DNA from: Motilibacter peucedani
GTDB taxonomy: Bacteria > Actinomycetota > Actinomycetes > Motilibacterales > Motilibacteraceae
Length of the DNA stretch: 64,000 nt
Direction: 5' to 3'
Assembly: GCF_003634695.1 (NCBI RefSeq)
Contig: NZ_RBWV01000012.1
Coordinates: 208,012 to 272,011 of the forward strand
Shown in pieces: positions 35,216 through 44,485 of this stretch (the stretch's first letter is position 1; every line of letters begins with the position of its first letter). The notes under the pieces are model-generated. The model saw only the letters and a program-made list of their open reading frames with translations, was not told the origin of the DNA and did not search any database. The translations under genes were made by a program, and so were the position numbers.

Positions 35216-36056
35216 GCACGGCGCCCAGCGGCGCCTCGAGCTTCGCCACCGCGTACGCGTCGCCGCGCGTCGGCCCCTCGTTGACGATCGCGACGGGGAT
35301 CGGCCGCTTCGCGGCCTGGAGGACGAAGCGGAAGCCCGACATGACGGTCAGCGACGAGCCGAGGACCAGCAGGCTGCGGGCCCCGGCCACCAGCTCGGTC
35401 GAGGCGGCGACGCGCTCGGGCGGCACCCGCTCGCCGAAGAACACGACGTCGGGCTTGAGCACCCCGCCGCAGGAGGTGCACGCCACGACCGTGAAGGAGT
35501 CGAGGGTGGCGTCGTCGATGTCGGCGTCGCCGTCGGCGTGCACGCCGCGCACCTCCGCGGCCCAGCCGCGGTTGGCCGCGGCCAGCCGGCCGGTCAGCTC
35601 CTGACGAGGAGTCACGGCCCCGCAGCCGAGGCAGACCACCCGGCCGAGGTTGCCGTGCAGCTCGACCACGTCGGCCGTGCCGGCCGCCGTGTGGAGGCCG
35701 TCGACGTTCTGCGTGACGACGCCGGCCAGGGCGCCGGCGCGCTGCAGCGAGGTCACCGCGAGGTGGCCGGTGTTGGGCGCCGCACCGCCGATGACCTGCC
35801 AGCCGACGAAGCTGCGCGCCCAGTAGCGCCGCCGGGCCTGCTCGCTGCCGGTGAACACCTGGTAGGTCATCGGCGTCGACGGGCGCGCCCGGCCCGTCGC
35901 GCCTCGGTAGTCGGGGATGCCGGACTCCGTCGAGAGCCCGGCGCCGCTGAGCACGGCGACGCCGCCCTCGGCCACCAGGCTGCCAAGGACGTCGAGCCGG
36001 TCGAGGAGTGCTGCGCCCACCCCTCCGATGGTGCCTGACGATCGTCGCGCGTGCAC
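35193..36056 (-). CDS. NAD-dependent protein deacylase, sirtuin (SIRT4-like)
   Basis: A 287-residue Sir2 protein. NAD-binding motifs GAGLSTESGIPDYRG and TQNVDGLH (catalytic His in ELHGNLG), a zinc knuckle with CLGC and CTSC, and the VLGSSLTV strand are intact. The order and length resemble the SIRT4-like class used by actinobacteria. It removes acyl groups from lysines in the cytoplasm. The start is uncertain: GTG 36056 gives an unusual 12-residue lead, while GTG 36020 begins just before the domain. The end overlaps the rsbP-like gene by 23 bases on the opposite strand. Confidence 0.93.
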   Translation of the reverse strand: MHARRSSGTIGGVGAALLDRLDVLGSLVAEGGVAVLSGAGLSTESGIPDYRGATGRARPSTPMTYQVFTGSEQARRRYWARSFVGWQVIGGAAPNTGHLAVTSLQRAGALAGVVTQNVDGLHTAAGTADVVELHGNLGRVVCLGCGAVTPRQELTGRLAAANRGWAAEVRGVHADGDADIDDATLDSFTVVACTSCGGVLKPDVVFFGERVPPERVAASTELVAGARSLLVLGSSLTVMSGFRFVLQAAKRPIPVAIVNEGPTRGDAYAVAKLEAPLGAVLSRLAAR

Positions 36057-36166
36057 GCTGCGTGAGAGTTGCCGACACGGGCTCCGGATGTCGCACGATC
36101 GGCTGTTGCGCAGGCAGCGACCTGGGTACTGTGTGCCCGCACGGGGTGGGCGAGAAGGGGTGCGAG

Positions 36167-36589
36167 ATGCGCAGAGCTGTTGCTGCAGGGGCCGTCCTCG
36201 CGGCTGTCGGCCTCGGGCTGCCGGCCGCCACCGCGGCAGAGGCGGCGCCGACCGCCAAGCAGGGCCTCACGGTCGTCAAGTTCGACAACCGCGGCACCCT
36301 CAAGGTCCACCTCGACGCGAGCGCGCCGGGTCCGGTGACCGTGACGCTGCTGGCCTACCAGCGCCTGGCCCCGCCGTCGCAGTGGCCGCAGGTGCTCACC
36401 GCTGCCCGGACCAAGACGCTGCAGCCCGGAGCGACCGCCACGCTGCACGTGACCGCGCCCGACTGCCCGCAGGTCGACGGCATCGTCGGCACCGCCTACC
36501 CCTCGCGCCTCGACCGCGCGATGCTGCAGAAGGTGCTCATCCCGGGCGCCTACACCCACGTCACGGCGTCCTGCACCCCCGAGAGCTGA
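36167..36589 (+). CDS. small secreted protein, unknown function
   Basis: A 140-residue protein with a signal peptide (about 1-26, AVAAGAVLAAVGLGLPAATAAEAAP). The mature part is one beta-rich domain with VVKFDNRGTLKVHLDAS, VTVTLLAYQRL and two cysteines near the C-terminus (DCPQ and SCTPES) that could pair. ATG 36167 follows an AAGGGG site. A TTGCGC and TACTGT pair about 60 bases upstream could be its promoter. The family is not recognised. The next gene appears to start at the CTG overlapping this stop codon. Confidence 0.75.
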   Translation: MRRAVAAGAVLAAVGLGLPAATAAEAAPTAKQGLTVVKFDNRGTLKVHLDASAPGPVTVTLLAYQRLAPPSQWPQVLTAARTKTLQPGATATLHVTAPDCPQVDGIVGTAYPSRLDRAMLQKVLIPGAYTHVTASCTPES

Positions 36590-37155
36590 CCTCGCGCCGC
36601 TCGCTCGCGCCGCTGCTGCTCGGCGTCGTCCTGATCGACGACGCCGTCATCGAGGCGCGCAGCTGGCCGGTGCCGCTGCTCGGCCCGCTCGACTGGGTGG
36701 GGCACCTGGCCACGACCGGCGTGTGCCTCGCCGCGCTCGCTCCCGAGGTGCTGCGCCGGCGACAGCGCCTGCTGGCGCTCACGGCGGCGTGCTCGGTCGC
36801 GATCGACGTCGACCACGCGCCCTACTACCTGCACCTGACCGCCCTCGGCGGCGGTGGGCGGCCGGTGACGCACAGCCTCTTCACGCCCGTGGCGCTCGGC
36901 GTCGCGGCCCTGCTCGTCCCCCGCTGGCGCGACCTGCTCCTCGCCGCGGCCGCTGGCGTGTGCCTGCACTTCGTGCGCGACGTCGCCACCGGCCCGGGGC
37001 TCGCCCTGCTCGCGCCGCTCGACCGGCACCGGACCCTGCTGCCCTACGCGGTCTACGCCGGCGCGCTCGCGGCGCTGTCCGCCTGCGCCGTCCTCCGGGA
37101 CGCCCGCCGCACGTCGCCGCCGGCTCGTCGCGCCGGGGACCCATCCGCTCGGTGA
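36586..37155 (+). CDS. YdjM/DUF457-like membrane protein with unusual start
   Basis: A 189-residue membrane protein with about five hydrophobic segments. The segment SVAIDVDHAPYYLHL followed by RPVTHSLFTP fits the D-x-D-H and R-x-x-T-H-S pattern of LexA-regulated/metal-dependent hydrolases of the YdjM type. No ATG, GTG or TTG codon lies in frame before the first membrane segment. A CTG at 36586, overlapping the previous stop as CTGA, is the best start; the next usable GTG would remove the first helix. The coding call is good and the start is doubtful. Confidence 0.68.
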   Translation: MTSRRSLAPLLLGVVLIDDAVIEARSWPVPLLGPLDWVGHLATTGVCLAALAPEVLRRRQRLLALTAACSVAIDVDHAPYYLHLTALGGGGRPVTHSLFTPVALGVAALLVPRWRDLLLAAAAGVCLHFVRDVATGPGLALLAPLDRHRTLLPYAVYAGALAALSACAVLRDARRTSPPARRAGDPSAR

Positions 37156-37336
37156 CCGGTTCCGAAGCACCTCTCGGTAGCCGTCGGACGAGTCCGCGCC
37201 CAGGGGCGCAGCGGAAGGAGTGCCAGCTTCAGTCGATCGAGTGGCGCCCACCGGAGGTTCCCCCCGCTACCCCGAGGGTAGGGCGCACCCGGGGTCGGCG
37301 ACGTCGCCGGCCCGAACCGAGGAGGACACCGAGTCC

Positions 37337-38821
37337 ATGACCCGTCCCCACCGCCAGAGAGCACGAGCCACCGCGCTGATCGGCGCAGGTGCCCTGCTGG
37401 CCACGACCGGCTTCGCCACCCTCGCCGCGTCGCCCGCTTCTGCGTCCAGCCACCGTGAGGCTCCCCTCATCGCCGGCATGCCGCAGGACGACGCGACCGA
37501 CACCTACGCGTTCCGCAGTCCGGACAAGCCCGACACGGTCACCCTGCTGGGCAACTGGCTGCCCTTCCAGGACCCGTCCGGCGGCCCGAACTTCTACCCG
37601 TGGGACGACAACGCCGCCTACGACCTCAACATCGACAACAACGGTGACGCGAAGGCGGACATCACCTACCGCTTCACCTTCGTCGGGAAGTACAAGAACC
37701 CGGGCACGTTCCTCTACAACACCGGCCAGGTCACGGACAAGAACGACCCTGACCTGAACTACACCCAGCGCTACATCGTCCGGAAGATCGAGAACGGCAA
37801 GAGCTCGGTCGTCGTGCGCGAGGGCTTCACCGCCCCGTCCTACGTCGGCGCCGCCTCGATGCCGAACTACTGGACCCTGCGCGGCCAGGCCCGGCACTCC
37901 ATGCCGGGCGGCGGGCTCGCGTTCGCGGGCCAGGCGGACGACCCGTTCTTCGCCGACCTGCGCGTGTTCGACCTGCTCTACGGCGGCAACCTGTCCGAGG
38001 TCGGCCACGACACGCTCAACGGCTACAACGTCAACACCCTCGGCGTGCAGGTCCCGATCTCCGAGGTCACCAAGGGCGGGGAGCCGGTCATCGGCGTCTG
38101 GACCTCGACCATCAAGAAGAACGCGTCCGGCAAGTGGGTCTCGGTCTCGCGGCTGGGCAACCCGCTGGTCAACGAGGTCGTCATCCCCAGCAAGGACAAG
38201 GACGCGTTCAACGCCTCCAGCCCGAGCGGTGACGGCCAGTTCCTGAACTACGTCACGAAGCCCGAGCTGCCCACGCTGCTGCAGGCGATCTACGGGCTCA
38301 AGGCTCCGGCGACGCCCCGCAACGACCTGGTCTCGGTGTTCCTCACCGGGGTCAAGGGGCTGAACCAGCCGGCGAACGTCGTGCCGGGTGAGGAGCTGCG
38401 GCTCAACACCTCCACGCCGGTCACGGCCAGCCCCAACCGCCTCGGCGTGCTCGGTGGTGACCTGCAGGGCTTCCCGAACGGTCGTCGCCTCGGCGACGAC
38501 GTCCTGGACATCTCGCTCCAGGCGGTCGCCGGCGAGCTCGTCGGCTCGCCGAACGACCTCGGTGACGGGGTCAACGCCAACGACAAGGCGTTCGACACGG
38601 CGTTCCCCTACGTCGCCGCGCCGAACTCCGGCTCGACCGTGCGTCCTGGTCCGAGCGGCATGACCTCGCTGCTCTCCGGTGGCAAGCCCGACGGCTCGCC
38701 GTCGGGGCCGGGCTCGTCGCTCCCCGTGGGCGTCGCGGGCCTCGGTCTGCTCACCCTCGTCGCCGGTGGGGCGCTCGCCCTCACCGCGCGCCGCCGTCAG
38801 TCCGCGCCTGCCGCGGCCTGA
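37337..38821 (+). CDS. DUF4331-family cell-surface protein
   Basis: A 494-residue protein. A signal peptide (about 1-34, ending SPASAS) is followed by SSHREAPLI, the conserved opening of DUF4331, then DDATDTYAFRSPDKPDTVTLLGNW, a DNAAYDLNIDNNGDAKADITYRFTF segment and, late, GVLGGDLQGFPNGRRLGDDVLD. The C-terminus has one membrane helix (VGVAGLGLLTLVAGGALALTA) and a basic tail, so it is anchored outside the cell. ATG 37337 lies 11 bases after AGGAGG. It heads a three-gene unit with a TPR protein and a metal permease. The molecular function of DUF4331 is not known. Confidence 0.92.
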   Translation: MTRPHRQRARATALIGAGALLATTGFATLAASPASASSHREAPLIAGMPQDDATDTYAFRSPDKPDTVTLLGNWLPFQDPSGGPNFYPWDDNAAYDLNIDNNGDAKADITYRFTFVGKYKNPGTFLYNTGQVTDKNDPDLNYTQRYIVRKIENGKSSVVVREGFTAPSYVGAASMPNYWTLRGQARHSMPGGGLAFAGQADDPFFADLRVFDLLYGGNLSEVGHDTLNGYNVNTLGVQVPISEVTKGGEPVIGVWTSTIKKNASGKWVSVSRLGNPLVNEVVIPSKDKDAFNASSPSGDGQFLNYVTKPELPTLLQAIYGLKAPATPRNDLVSVFLTGVKGLNQPANVVPGEELRLNTSTPVTASPNRLGVLGGDLQGFPNGRRLGDDVLDISLQAVAGELVGSPNDLGDGVNANDKAFDTAFPYVAAPNSGSTVRPGPSGMTSLLSGGKPDGSPSGPGSSLPVGVAGLGLLTLVAGGALALTARRRQSAPAAA

Positions 38822-38930
38822 TCCGCCCGTAGTCCCTGCCCGGCCGGTGGTCCGCCACCGGCCGGGCGGGACCGCGTACCGCTCGGCGCCACACCAGACC
38901 GTGCCTGTCGGCACCCATCGAGGAGCCATC

Positions 38931-40238
38931 GTGCGTCGCCTCATCCCCGTCGTGGCCGTCGTCGGCCTCGCGTCGGCGCTGTTCCTCGGTGCCGGCATCG
39001 GCTGGCCCTCGACACGGCAGTCACCGCCCACGGTCGCCGACTCCGGGGTCGCCGGTCGGGCGTCCGGGGACCCTGCCTCGGTCATCGCCTCGCTGCAGGC
39101 CCACCTGCGGGCGCAGCCGAAGGACGCCTCGTCGTGGGCTGCTCTCGGGTCCGAGTACGTCGCACAGGCCCGGGTGACGAGCGAACCGACGTACTACCCG
39201 AAGGCCCAGGAGGCGCTCGAGACCTCGCTGCGCGTCCAGCCCGTCGACAACGTCGACGCCTCCATCGGCATGGCCGCGCTGACCGCCGCGCGGCACGACT
39301 TCACCGCTGCGCTCGCGTGGTCGCGCAAGGCGCTCGACATCTCGCCCACGAGCCCCGGCGCGCTCGAGGTGCAGGTCGACGCCCTGGACGAGCTCGGTCG
39401 CTACGACGAGGCGCTCAAGGCGGCGCACGCCGCCGACGACGTGCGCCCCGGGGTGCCGACGTTCACCCGCCTGTCCTACATCGCCGAGCTGCACGGCGAC
39501 ACCCGAGAGGCGCGCCGGCTCATGACGCTGGCGCTCGAGAACGCCACGCTGCCCGACGACAAGGCCTTCGCCCACTTCCACCTCGGCCAGCTGGCGAAGC
39601 AGGACGGCGACAGCCGCACGGCAGCCACGGAGTACGCCGCGGCGCTGCGCGCGGAACCCGGCTACGTCCCCGCCATGGCCTACCAGGCGGTGCTCTACGG
39701 CTCCTCCGGCCAGGTCTCGAAGGCCGAGGCGCTGTGGCAGACGGTCGTCGACAAGATGCCGATCCCGGAGTACCTGCTGGCCTACGGCGAGCTGCTCGAG
39801 TCGCAGGGGCGCAAGGCCGAGGCGCAGGACCAGTACGCAGTGGTGGCCGCCAGCGCGGAGCTGGCGCGGGCGAACGGCGTCGACTACGACCTCGAGATCG
39901 CCCACTACGAGGCGGACCACGGCTCACCGGCCGAGGCGCTGAGGGTGGCGAAGGCCGAGTGGGCCCGCCGCCACAGCATCTCCTCGGCCGACGCGCTCGG
40001 CTGGGCCCTCCATGCGGCCGGCCGTGACCGGGAGGCGCTGCCCTACCTCGTCCAGGCGAACCGTCTGGGCACCAAGGACTCCCGCGTCCTCTACCACCTG
40101 GGCATGGCGCAGAAGGGCGCCGGCCAGCGAGCCGCCGCCGTGAAGACGCTGCGCCGCGCGCTCGCGCTCGACCCGACCTTCTCGCCGCTCTACGCGCCCG
40201 CCGCGCGCCGGGCACTGACCGCCCTGGGGGCCACGTGA
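38931..40238 (+). CDS. membrane-anchored tetratricopeptide-repeat protein
   Basis: A 435-residue protein starting at GTG 38931 with GAGGAG five bases upstream. An N-terminal hydrophobic segment (LIPVVAVVGLASALFLGAG) anchors it. The rest is about nine TPR units, visible as repeated W/Y-A-L-G...A patterns, for example ASLQAHLRAQPKDASSWAAL, ALAWSRKALDISPTSPGALE and AVKTLRRALALDPTFSPLY. TPR arrays bind other proteins. It lies between the DUF4331 gene and the permease gene, which overlaps its stop as GTGA, so it probably scaffolds that system outside the membrane. Confidence 0.9.
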   Translation: MRRLIPVVAVVGLASALFLGAGIGWPSTRQSPPTVADSGVAGRASGDPASVIASLQAHLRAQPKDASSWAALGSEYVAQARVTSEPTYYPKAQEALETSLRVQPVDNVDASIGMAALTAARHDFTAALAWSRKALDISPTSPGALEVQVDALDELGRYDEALKAAHAADDVRPGVPTFTRLSYIAELHGDTREARRLMTLALENATLPDDKAFAHFHLGQLAKQDGDSRTAATEYAAALRAEPGYVPAMAYQAVLYGSSGQVSKAEALWQTVVDKMPIPEYLLAYGELLESQGRKAEAQDQYAVVAASAELARANGVDYDLEIAHYEADHGSPAEALRVAKAEWARRHSISSADALGWALHAAGRDREALPYLVQANRLGTKDSRVLYHLGMAQKGAGQRAAAVKTLRRALALDPTFSPLYAPAARRALTALGAT

Positions 40239-41833
40239 CGCTCTCGATCCGCCGCGCGCTGCTGCTCGCCGGTGTCACGGCGGCCGCCGTCGTGGTGCCC
40301 GCTGCCGCGGCGAGTGCCCATCCGCTGGGCAACTTCACGGTCAACTCCTACTCGGGCGTGGTGGTCTCGCCGAGCGAGGTGCGCGTCGACCACGTCATGG
40401 ACTACGCCGAGATCCCCACCGTGCAGCAGAAGCGCGCCATCGGCGGGAACCTCGCCGCCTACGCCCCGAAGGCCTGCGCCGCCCAGGCGTCCCTGCTCGG
40501 CGTCACCGTCTCCGCGCAGCCGGTCGCGCTCACGGTGCACGGGGCCACCGCGCAGCTGCTGCCCGGCGCCGCCGGCCTGCAGACCCTGCGCCTCGAGTGC
40601 GACCTGCGCGCGGCCGTCGAGCTCGAGGAGGCCACTGAAGTCCGCTTCACCGACCGCGCCGCCGCCGACCACGTCGGCTGGCACGAGGTCACGGTCCGCG
40701 GCGACTCCGCGACGGTGTCCCGCAGCGACGCCCCGGCCACCAGCGTGAGCAACCGGCTCACCGCGTACCCGCAGGACATGCTCAAGTCACCGGAGGACCG
40801 GCGCTCCGCCCGCTTCACCGCCACACCCGGCGGTGCGCGGCTGCTCGAGCCGACCGGCCAGGTCGCGCTGGTGTCGCGGCCTGCCGATGCGCTGTCGAAC
40901 GCCTTCACCTCCTTGGTCGGCGAGGGCGGGGTAGGCACGGGTGCGGTGGTGCTCGCGCTGCTGCTGGCCGCCGCCATCGGTGCCGCGCACGCCGTCGCCC
41001 CCGGCCACGGCAAGACCGTCATGGCGTTCTACCTCGCCGGGCGGCAGGCCCGCTCGCTGCGCGCCGCATTCACGGTGGGCACGACCGTCACGCTGACCCA
41101 CACGGCGGGCGTGCTCGTCCTGGGGCTGCTCGTGAGCACAGGTGCGGCGTTCACGCCGGCCCACGCGTACCCCTGGCTCAGCATGCTCAGCGGTCTGCTC
41201 GTCGTCGCCGTCGGGCTCAACCTCGTGAGGCAGGTGCGTCGCGGACGGGGCCACGAGCACCTGCACGGTGAGCACTCCCACGGCGAGCACTCCCACGGCG
41301 GCCACACGCACTCGCACGGAGGGCACACCCACTTGCACGGCGGCCACTCGCACGGTCCTGTCCCAGCGCCGCTGGCGCGTCAGGCGGTGCTCGTACGCGG
41401 TGGCACCTCTGCCACGACGCTGACCCTCCCGACCCAGCTGTCATCGCCGGAGGCCGAGCCGGAGCCGCACCCGCACTCCCACGACGAGGTCGACGAGAAG
41501 CCGCGCCGGTCGGGGCTGGTGGCGATGGGCCTCGCCGGCGGCCTGGTGCCCAGCCCGACTGCCGTGGTCGTCCTGCTCGGCGCCGTGGCGACCGGGCACT
41601 GGTGGCTCGGCGTGGTGCTCGTGGTCGCGTTCGGTCTGGGCATGGCGGTGACGCTGACCGCGGTGGGCATCGCGGTGGCGACCGCGGGGGAGCGGCTGAC
41701 GCTCGCCGGCACGGGTACGTCGCGGCTGGCCCGCGCCGCAGGGCCGGTGCTGCGCTGGGCGCCCGCGCTGGCTGCGGTGGGCGTCTGCACGCTCGGTGTG
41801 GTCGTGGTCGTGCGGGGGCTGCTGGCGCTGTGA
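40235..41833 (+). CDS. nickel/cobalt-type permease with extracellular domain
   Basis: A 532-residue protein. A signal peptide (about 1-28) gives a mature start at HPLGNFTVNSYSG. An extracellular beta domain (about 30-215) precedes a six-helix NicO/RcnA-like transport domain. The helix motif HAVAPGHGKTVMAFYLAG is the NicO signature, and GLVPSPTAVVVLLGA mirrors it in the second half. A histidine-rich loop (about 345-375, units of GGHTH and GEHSH) probably binds the metal. The first residues of the mature protein could also coordinate copper or nickel. GTG 40235 overlaps the TPR gene stop. Transport of nickel or cobalt is inferred from family. Confidence 0.9.
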   Translation: MTLSIRRALLLAGVTAAAVVVPAAAASAHPLGNFTVNSYSGVVVSPSEVRVDHVMDYAEIPTVQQKRAIGGNLAAYAPKACAAQASLLGVTVSAQPVALTVHGATAQLLPGAAGLQTLRLECDLRAAVELEEATEVRFTDRAAADHVGWHEVTVRGDSATVSRSDAPATSVSNRLTAYPQDMLKSPEDRRSARFTATPGGARLLEPTGQVALVSRPADALSNAFTSLVGEGGVGTGAVVLALLLAAAIGAAHAVAPGHGKTVMAFYLAGRQARSLRAAFTVGTTVTLTHTAGVLVLGLLVSTGAAFTPAHAYPWLSMLSGLLVVAVGLNLVRQVRRGRGHEHLHGEHSHGEHSHGGHTHSHGGHTHLHGGHSHGPVPAPLARQAVLVRGGTSATTLTLPTQLSSPEAEPEPHPHSHDEVDEKPRRSGLVAMGLAGGLVPSPTAVVVLLGAVATGHWWLGVVLVVAFGLGMAVTLTAVGIAVATAGERLTLAGTGTSRLARAAGPVLRWAPALAAVGVCTLGVVVVVRGLLAL

Positions 41834-41840
41834 GGAGCCG

Positions 41841-43112
41841 CTAGCCCGTCACGATGTGGCGGCTGACCAGCGGGTCGACGGCCACCGGCACCGGCGTCCC
41901 GTCGGCGGTCACGCCGGCCACCGGCAGCCAGATGACGAACGTGCTGCCGACGCCCGGCGCTGAGTGCACGGCCACCGTGCCGCCGTGGCTCTCGACGATC
42001 TGCCGGACGATCGCGAGACCCAGCCCGGCGTGGCCGTCGTGGCGGGCGCGGCGGCCGACGACGCGCGAGAAGCGGTCGAAGATGCGCCGGTGGTCGGCAG
42101 GGTCGATGCCCGGGCCAGAGTCGCGGACGGCGAGCCACGCCCACTGCCCCAGGCGGCCGCCCGCCAGCAGCACGTCGCTGCCGGGCGGGCTGAAGCGCAC
42201 GGCGTTGCTCAGCAGGTTGACGACCGCGCGGCGCAGGGCGTCGCGGTCACCGATGACGCTGACCCCGTCGACCAGCCCCGAGCGCAGCAGCACCCCGCTC
42301 GCGCCGGCGACGATCTCCTGCTCCTCGAGGGCTTCGCGGCCGACGAGGGCGAGCTCGACGTCGGACTCGACGAACGCCGGGCCTGCGCGGCGCGAGGTTG
42401 CGAGCAGGTCGTCGACCAGCCGGGCCATCCGCTCGGCGGCCCGGTCGATGACGGCCACGGCCCGGGCGCGGTCCTCGGCGGGCGCGTCGGGGCGCGAGAG
42501 CACGGCGTCGACGTTGGCCCGGATGATGGCGAGCGGGTTGCGCAGCTCGTGGGAGGCGTCGTCGACGATCATCCGCTGCGAGGTGAAGGCGTCGTCGAGG
42601 CGGTCGAGCATCGCGTCGATCGTGTCGGAGAGCTGGCGCAGCTCGTCGTCGGGCCCGTCGAGGCGGATGCGGCGCGAGAGGTCGGTCGCCGTGATGTCGC
42701 GGGCCGTGGCCGTGATGCGCGCGACCGGTGCGAGCAGCCGTCCCGACAGCCACCAGCCGATCACCAGGCTGGCCACGAGCAGGAGCAGCAGCGCCGAGAT
42801 GCTGTAGCGGCGCAGCGTGTCGAGCGTCTGCTCGTTGACCGCGCGGGTGAAGCTCGCCTGCGGGATCAGCCGCACGCTGTCGAACGAGATGAGTCGGCCG
42901 GTCGTCGGGTCGACCGCCTGGATGTCGGTCAGCCGCGGCCGCGTCGACATCGCGCTGGAGGTCACCCGCGCGCGCACGGCGACGTAGATGATGCCGACGA
43001 CCAGGCCGGCGAGCCCGAAGAGGACCGCCGACCAGGTCACCGTCAGCCGGAACCGGATCGTGCGCGCCCACTGCGGGCCGTAGCGCGACAGCCCGCCCCA
43101 GAGGTGGTTCAC
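41841..43112 (-). CDS. two-component sensor histidine kinase
   Basis: A 423-residue membrane kinase starting at GTG 43112, which overlaps the regulator's stop as GTGA. Two membrane helices (about 22-42 and 100-120) flank a 55-residue extracellular sensor. HAMP (about 120-175), HisKA with phospho-acceptor in DDASHELRNPLAI, and HATPase with N box LLSNAVRFSPPG, DSGPGID and GHAGLGLAIV follow. It phosphorylates the OmpR-type regulator encoded directly upstream. The gene converges with the metal permease gene, seven bases apart. The signal is unknown; metal or envelope stress is a guess from position. Confidence 0.95.
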   Translation of the reverse strand: MNHLWGGLSRYGPQWARTIRFRLTVTWSAVLFGLAGLVVGIIYVAVRARVTSSAMSTRPRLTDIQAVDPTTGRLISFDSVRLIPQASFTRAVNEQTLDTLRRYSISALLLLLVASLVIGWWLSGRLLAPVARITATARDITATDLSRRIRLDGPDDELRQLSDTIDAMLDRLDDAFTSQRMIVDDASHELRNPLAIIRANVDAVLSRPDAPAEDRARAVAVIDRAAERMARLVDDLLATSRRAGPAFVESDVELALVGREALEEQEIVAGASGVLLRSGLVDGVSVIGDRDALRRAVVNLLSNAVRFSPPGSDVLLAGGRLGQWAWLAVRDSGPGIDPADHRRIFDRFSRVVGRRARHDGHAGLGLAIVRQIVESHGGTVAVHSAPGVGSTFVIWLPVAGVTADGTPVPVAVDPLVSRHIVTG

Positions 43113-43813
43113 CGCGGGCCCCCGGCCGGCTCGCGCAGCCGGTAGCCCTGTCCCACGACCGTCTCGAGCAGCTGCTCCTCGTCGTCGAGCGAGAGCTTGC
43201 GCCGCAGCGTGCCGACCGTCACGCGTACGGTCTGGGTGAACGGGTCGGCGTTCTCGTCCCACACGTGCTCGAGCAGCTCCTCGCTCGAGACGACGTGGCC
43301 CGGGCGGTGCATGAGGTACTCGAGCACGCCCAGCTCCTTGTTGGTCAGCCGCAGCTCGCGCCCGGAGCGCGCCGCCGTGCGTCGGGCGGTGTCGAGCTCC
43401 ACCGGCCCGACCCGCAGGACCGCGTCGCCGCCCGCGGTCTCCCGCCGCAGCAACGCGCGGAGCCGCGCCTGCAGTTCCTGGAAGGCGAAGGGCTTGACGA
43501 GGTAGTCGTCCGCGCCGGCGTCGAGGCCGCGTACGCGGTGGTCGAGGCTCGATCGCGCGGTCAGCAGCAGCACCCGGGTGTCGGCGCCGCCGGCGGCGTC
43601 GAGCTCGCCGGAGCGCAGCGAGCGCAGGATGTCGACGCCGTCGGCGTCGGGCAGGTTGAGGTCGAGCACCACGACGTCGTAGGCGTTGACCGAGAGCCGC
43701 TCCTCGGCGTCAGCTCCGGTGAGCGCGACGTCGACGGCGAAGCCGGACGAGGCCAGCCCGAAGCGCAGGGCGTCGGCCAGGTCTTCCTCGTCCTCCACGA
43801 CCAGCAGGCGCAT
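43109..43813 (-). CDS. OmpR/PhoB-family response regulator
   Basis: A 234-residue regulator. The receiver domain (about 1-115) has acidic residues EDEED, the phospho-acceptor in VVLDLNLPDADGVD, and the conserved lysine in DYLVKPFAF. The winged-helix domain (about 130-230) has the LRLTNKELGVLEYLM and VRVTVGTLRRKL elements. ATG 43813 lies 7 bases after TACGGT; GTG 43822 would add three residues. It is co-transcribed with its kinase. Confidence 0.95.
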   Translation of the reverse strand: MRLLVVEDEEDLADALRFGLASSGFAVDVALTGADAEERLSVNAYDVVVLDLNLPDADGVDILRSLRSGELDAAGGADTRVLLLTARSSLDHRVRGLDAGADDYLVKPFAFQELQARLRALLRRETAGGDAVLRVGPVELDTARRTAARSGRELRLTNKELGVLEYLMHRPGHVVSSEELLEHVWDENADPFTQTVRVTVGTLRRKLSLDDEEQLLETVVGQGYRLREPAGGPR

Positions 43814-43820
43814 GGGAGCC

Positions 43821-43826
43821 ACCGTA
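43821..43826 (-). promoter_or_regulatory. -10 box TACGGT of the response regulator operon
   Basis: On the minus strand TACGGT ends 7 bases before ATG 43813 with no ribosome site between, indicating a leaderless operon start. Confidence 0.45.
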
Positions 43827-43861
43827 CGCGGGGGCGGGCCCGCGGGAGACGCCCTCGGGCG

Positions 43862-44329
43862 CTAGTGGCGGAAGGGCTTCGGGGGCGCGAGCAGCGCGGC
43901 GCGCGGGCAGTCGGCCAGCGCGATGCCGCCGAAGCCCAGCGCCTCGTCGCACAGCGTCTGGACGGTGAAGCCGAGGTCCGTGCCGTGGCGGGTGACCGTG
44001 ACGCGGTAGACGGTGATCTCGTAGCGCGTCGGAGTGCCGTAGGCGACCTGGATCGTGCCGACGAGCTGCGAGGCGCCGCGGCCGTCGGCGGACCACGGCG
44101 AGTCGTAGCGGCTCCAGAGCTTCGGCTCGGAGGTCCAGAGGCCGCCGCGCGCGACGTCGCGGTCGGCGAGCTCGACGAGCACCGTACGCGCCGCCTCCTC
44201 CGGCAGGATCGCCGCCGGCCGGATCACCTCGGTCACGTAGGCGTCCTCGAACCCCTGCTCGGCCAGCGCCGCTGCCTCGCCCACCGCCACCACCTGCTCC
44301 TCGCTCGTGCTTGACCCGGTCTTCGGCAC
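43862..44329 (-). CDS. hypothetical protein, about 140-155 residues
   Basis: The C-terminal two thirds looks like a real soluble alpha/beta protein: VTEVIRPAAILPEEAARTVL, PSWSADGRGASQLVGTIQVA-like segment and TRYEITVYRVTVTRHGTDLG, ending with two cysteines. I do not recognise the family. The start is uncertain. GTG 44329 is the first candidate; GTG codons around 44290-44300, after a GAGGAG site, would shorten it by about ten residues. It diverges from the DUF3145 gene and lies 48 bases before the response regulator gene on the same strand. Confidence 0.62.
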   Translation of the reverse strand: MPKTGSSTSEEQVVAVGEAAALAEQGFEDAYVTEVIRPAAILPEEAARTVLVELADRDVARGGLWTSEPKLWSRYDSPWSADGRGASQLVGTIQVAYGTPTRYEITVYRVTVTRHGTDLGFTVQTLCDEALGFGGIALADCPRAALLAPPKPFRH

Positions 44330-44485
44330 GCGGGTGCCTCGACGTGAGCACGACCGTACGGGCGTGGGTACTGGCGTAGTGGGCGGGTCCCGGGGCACAA
44401 TGGCGGCGAGACGAGTGGAGCACGCACGCCGTCCGGCACGACGAGGTCGCAGGGGAAGGCGCACCTCGAGCCGCCGGGAGGCACA

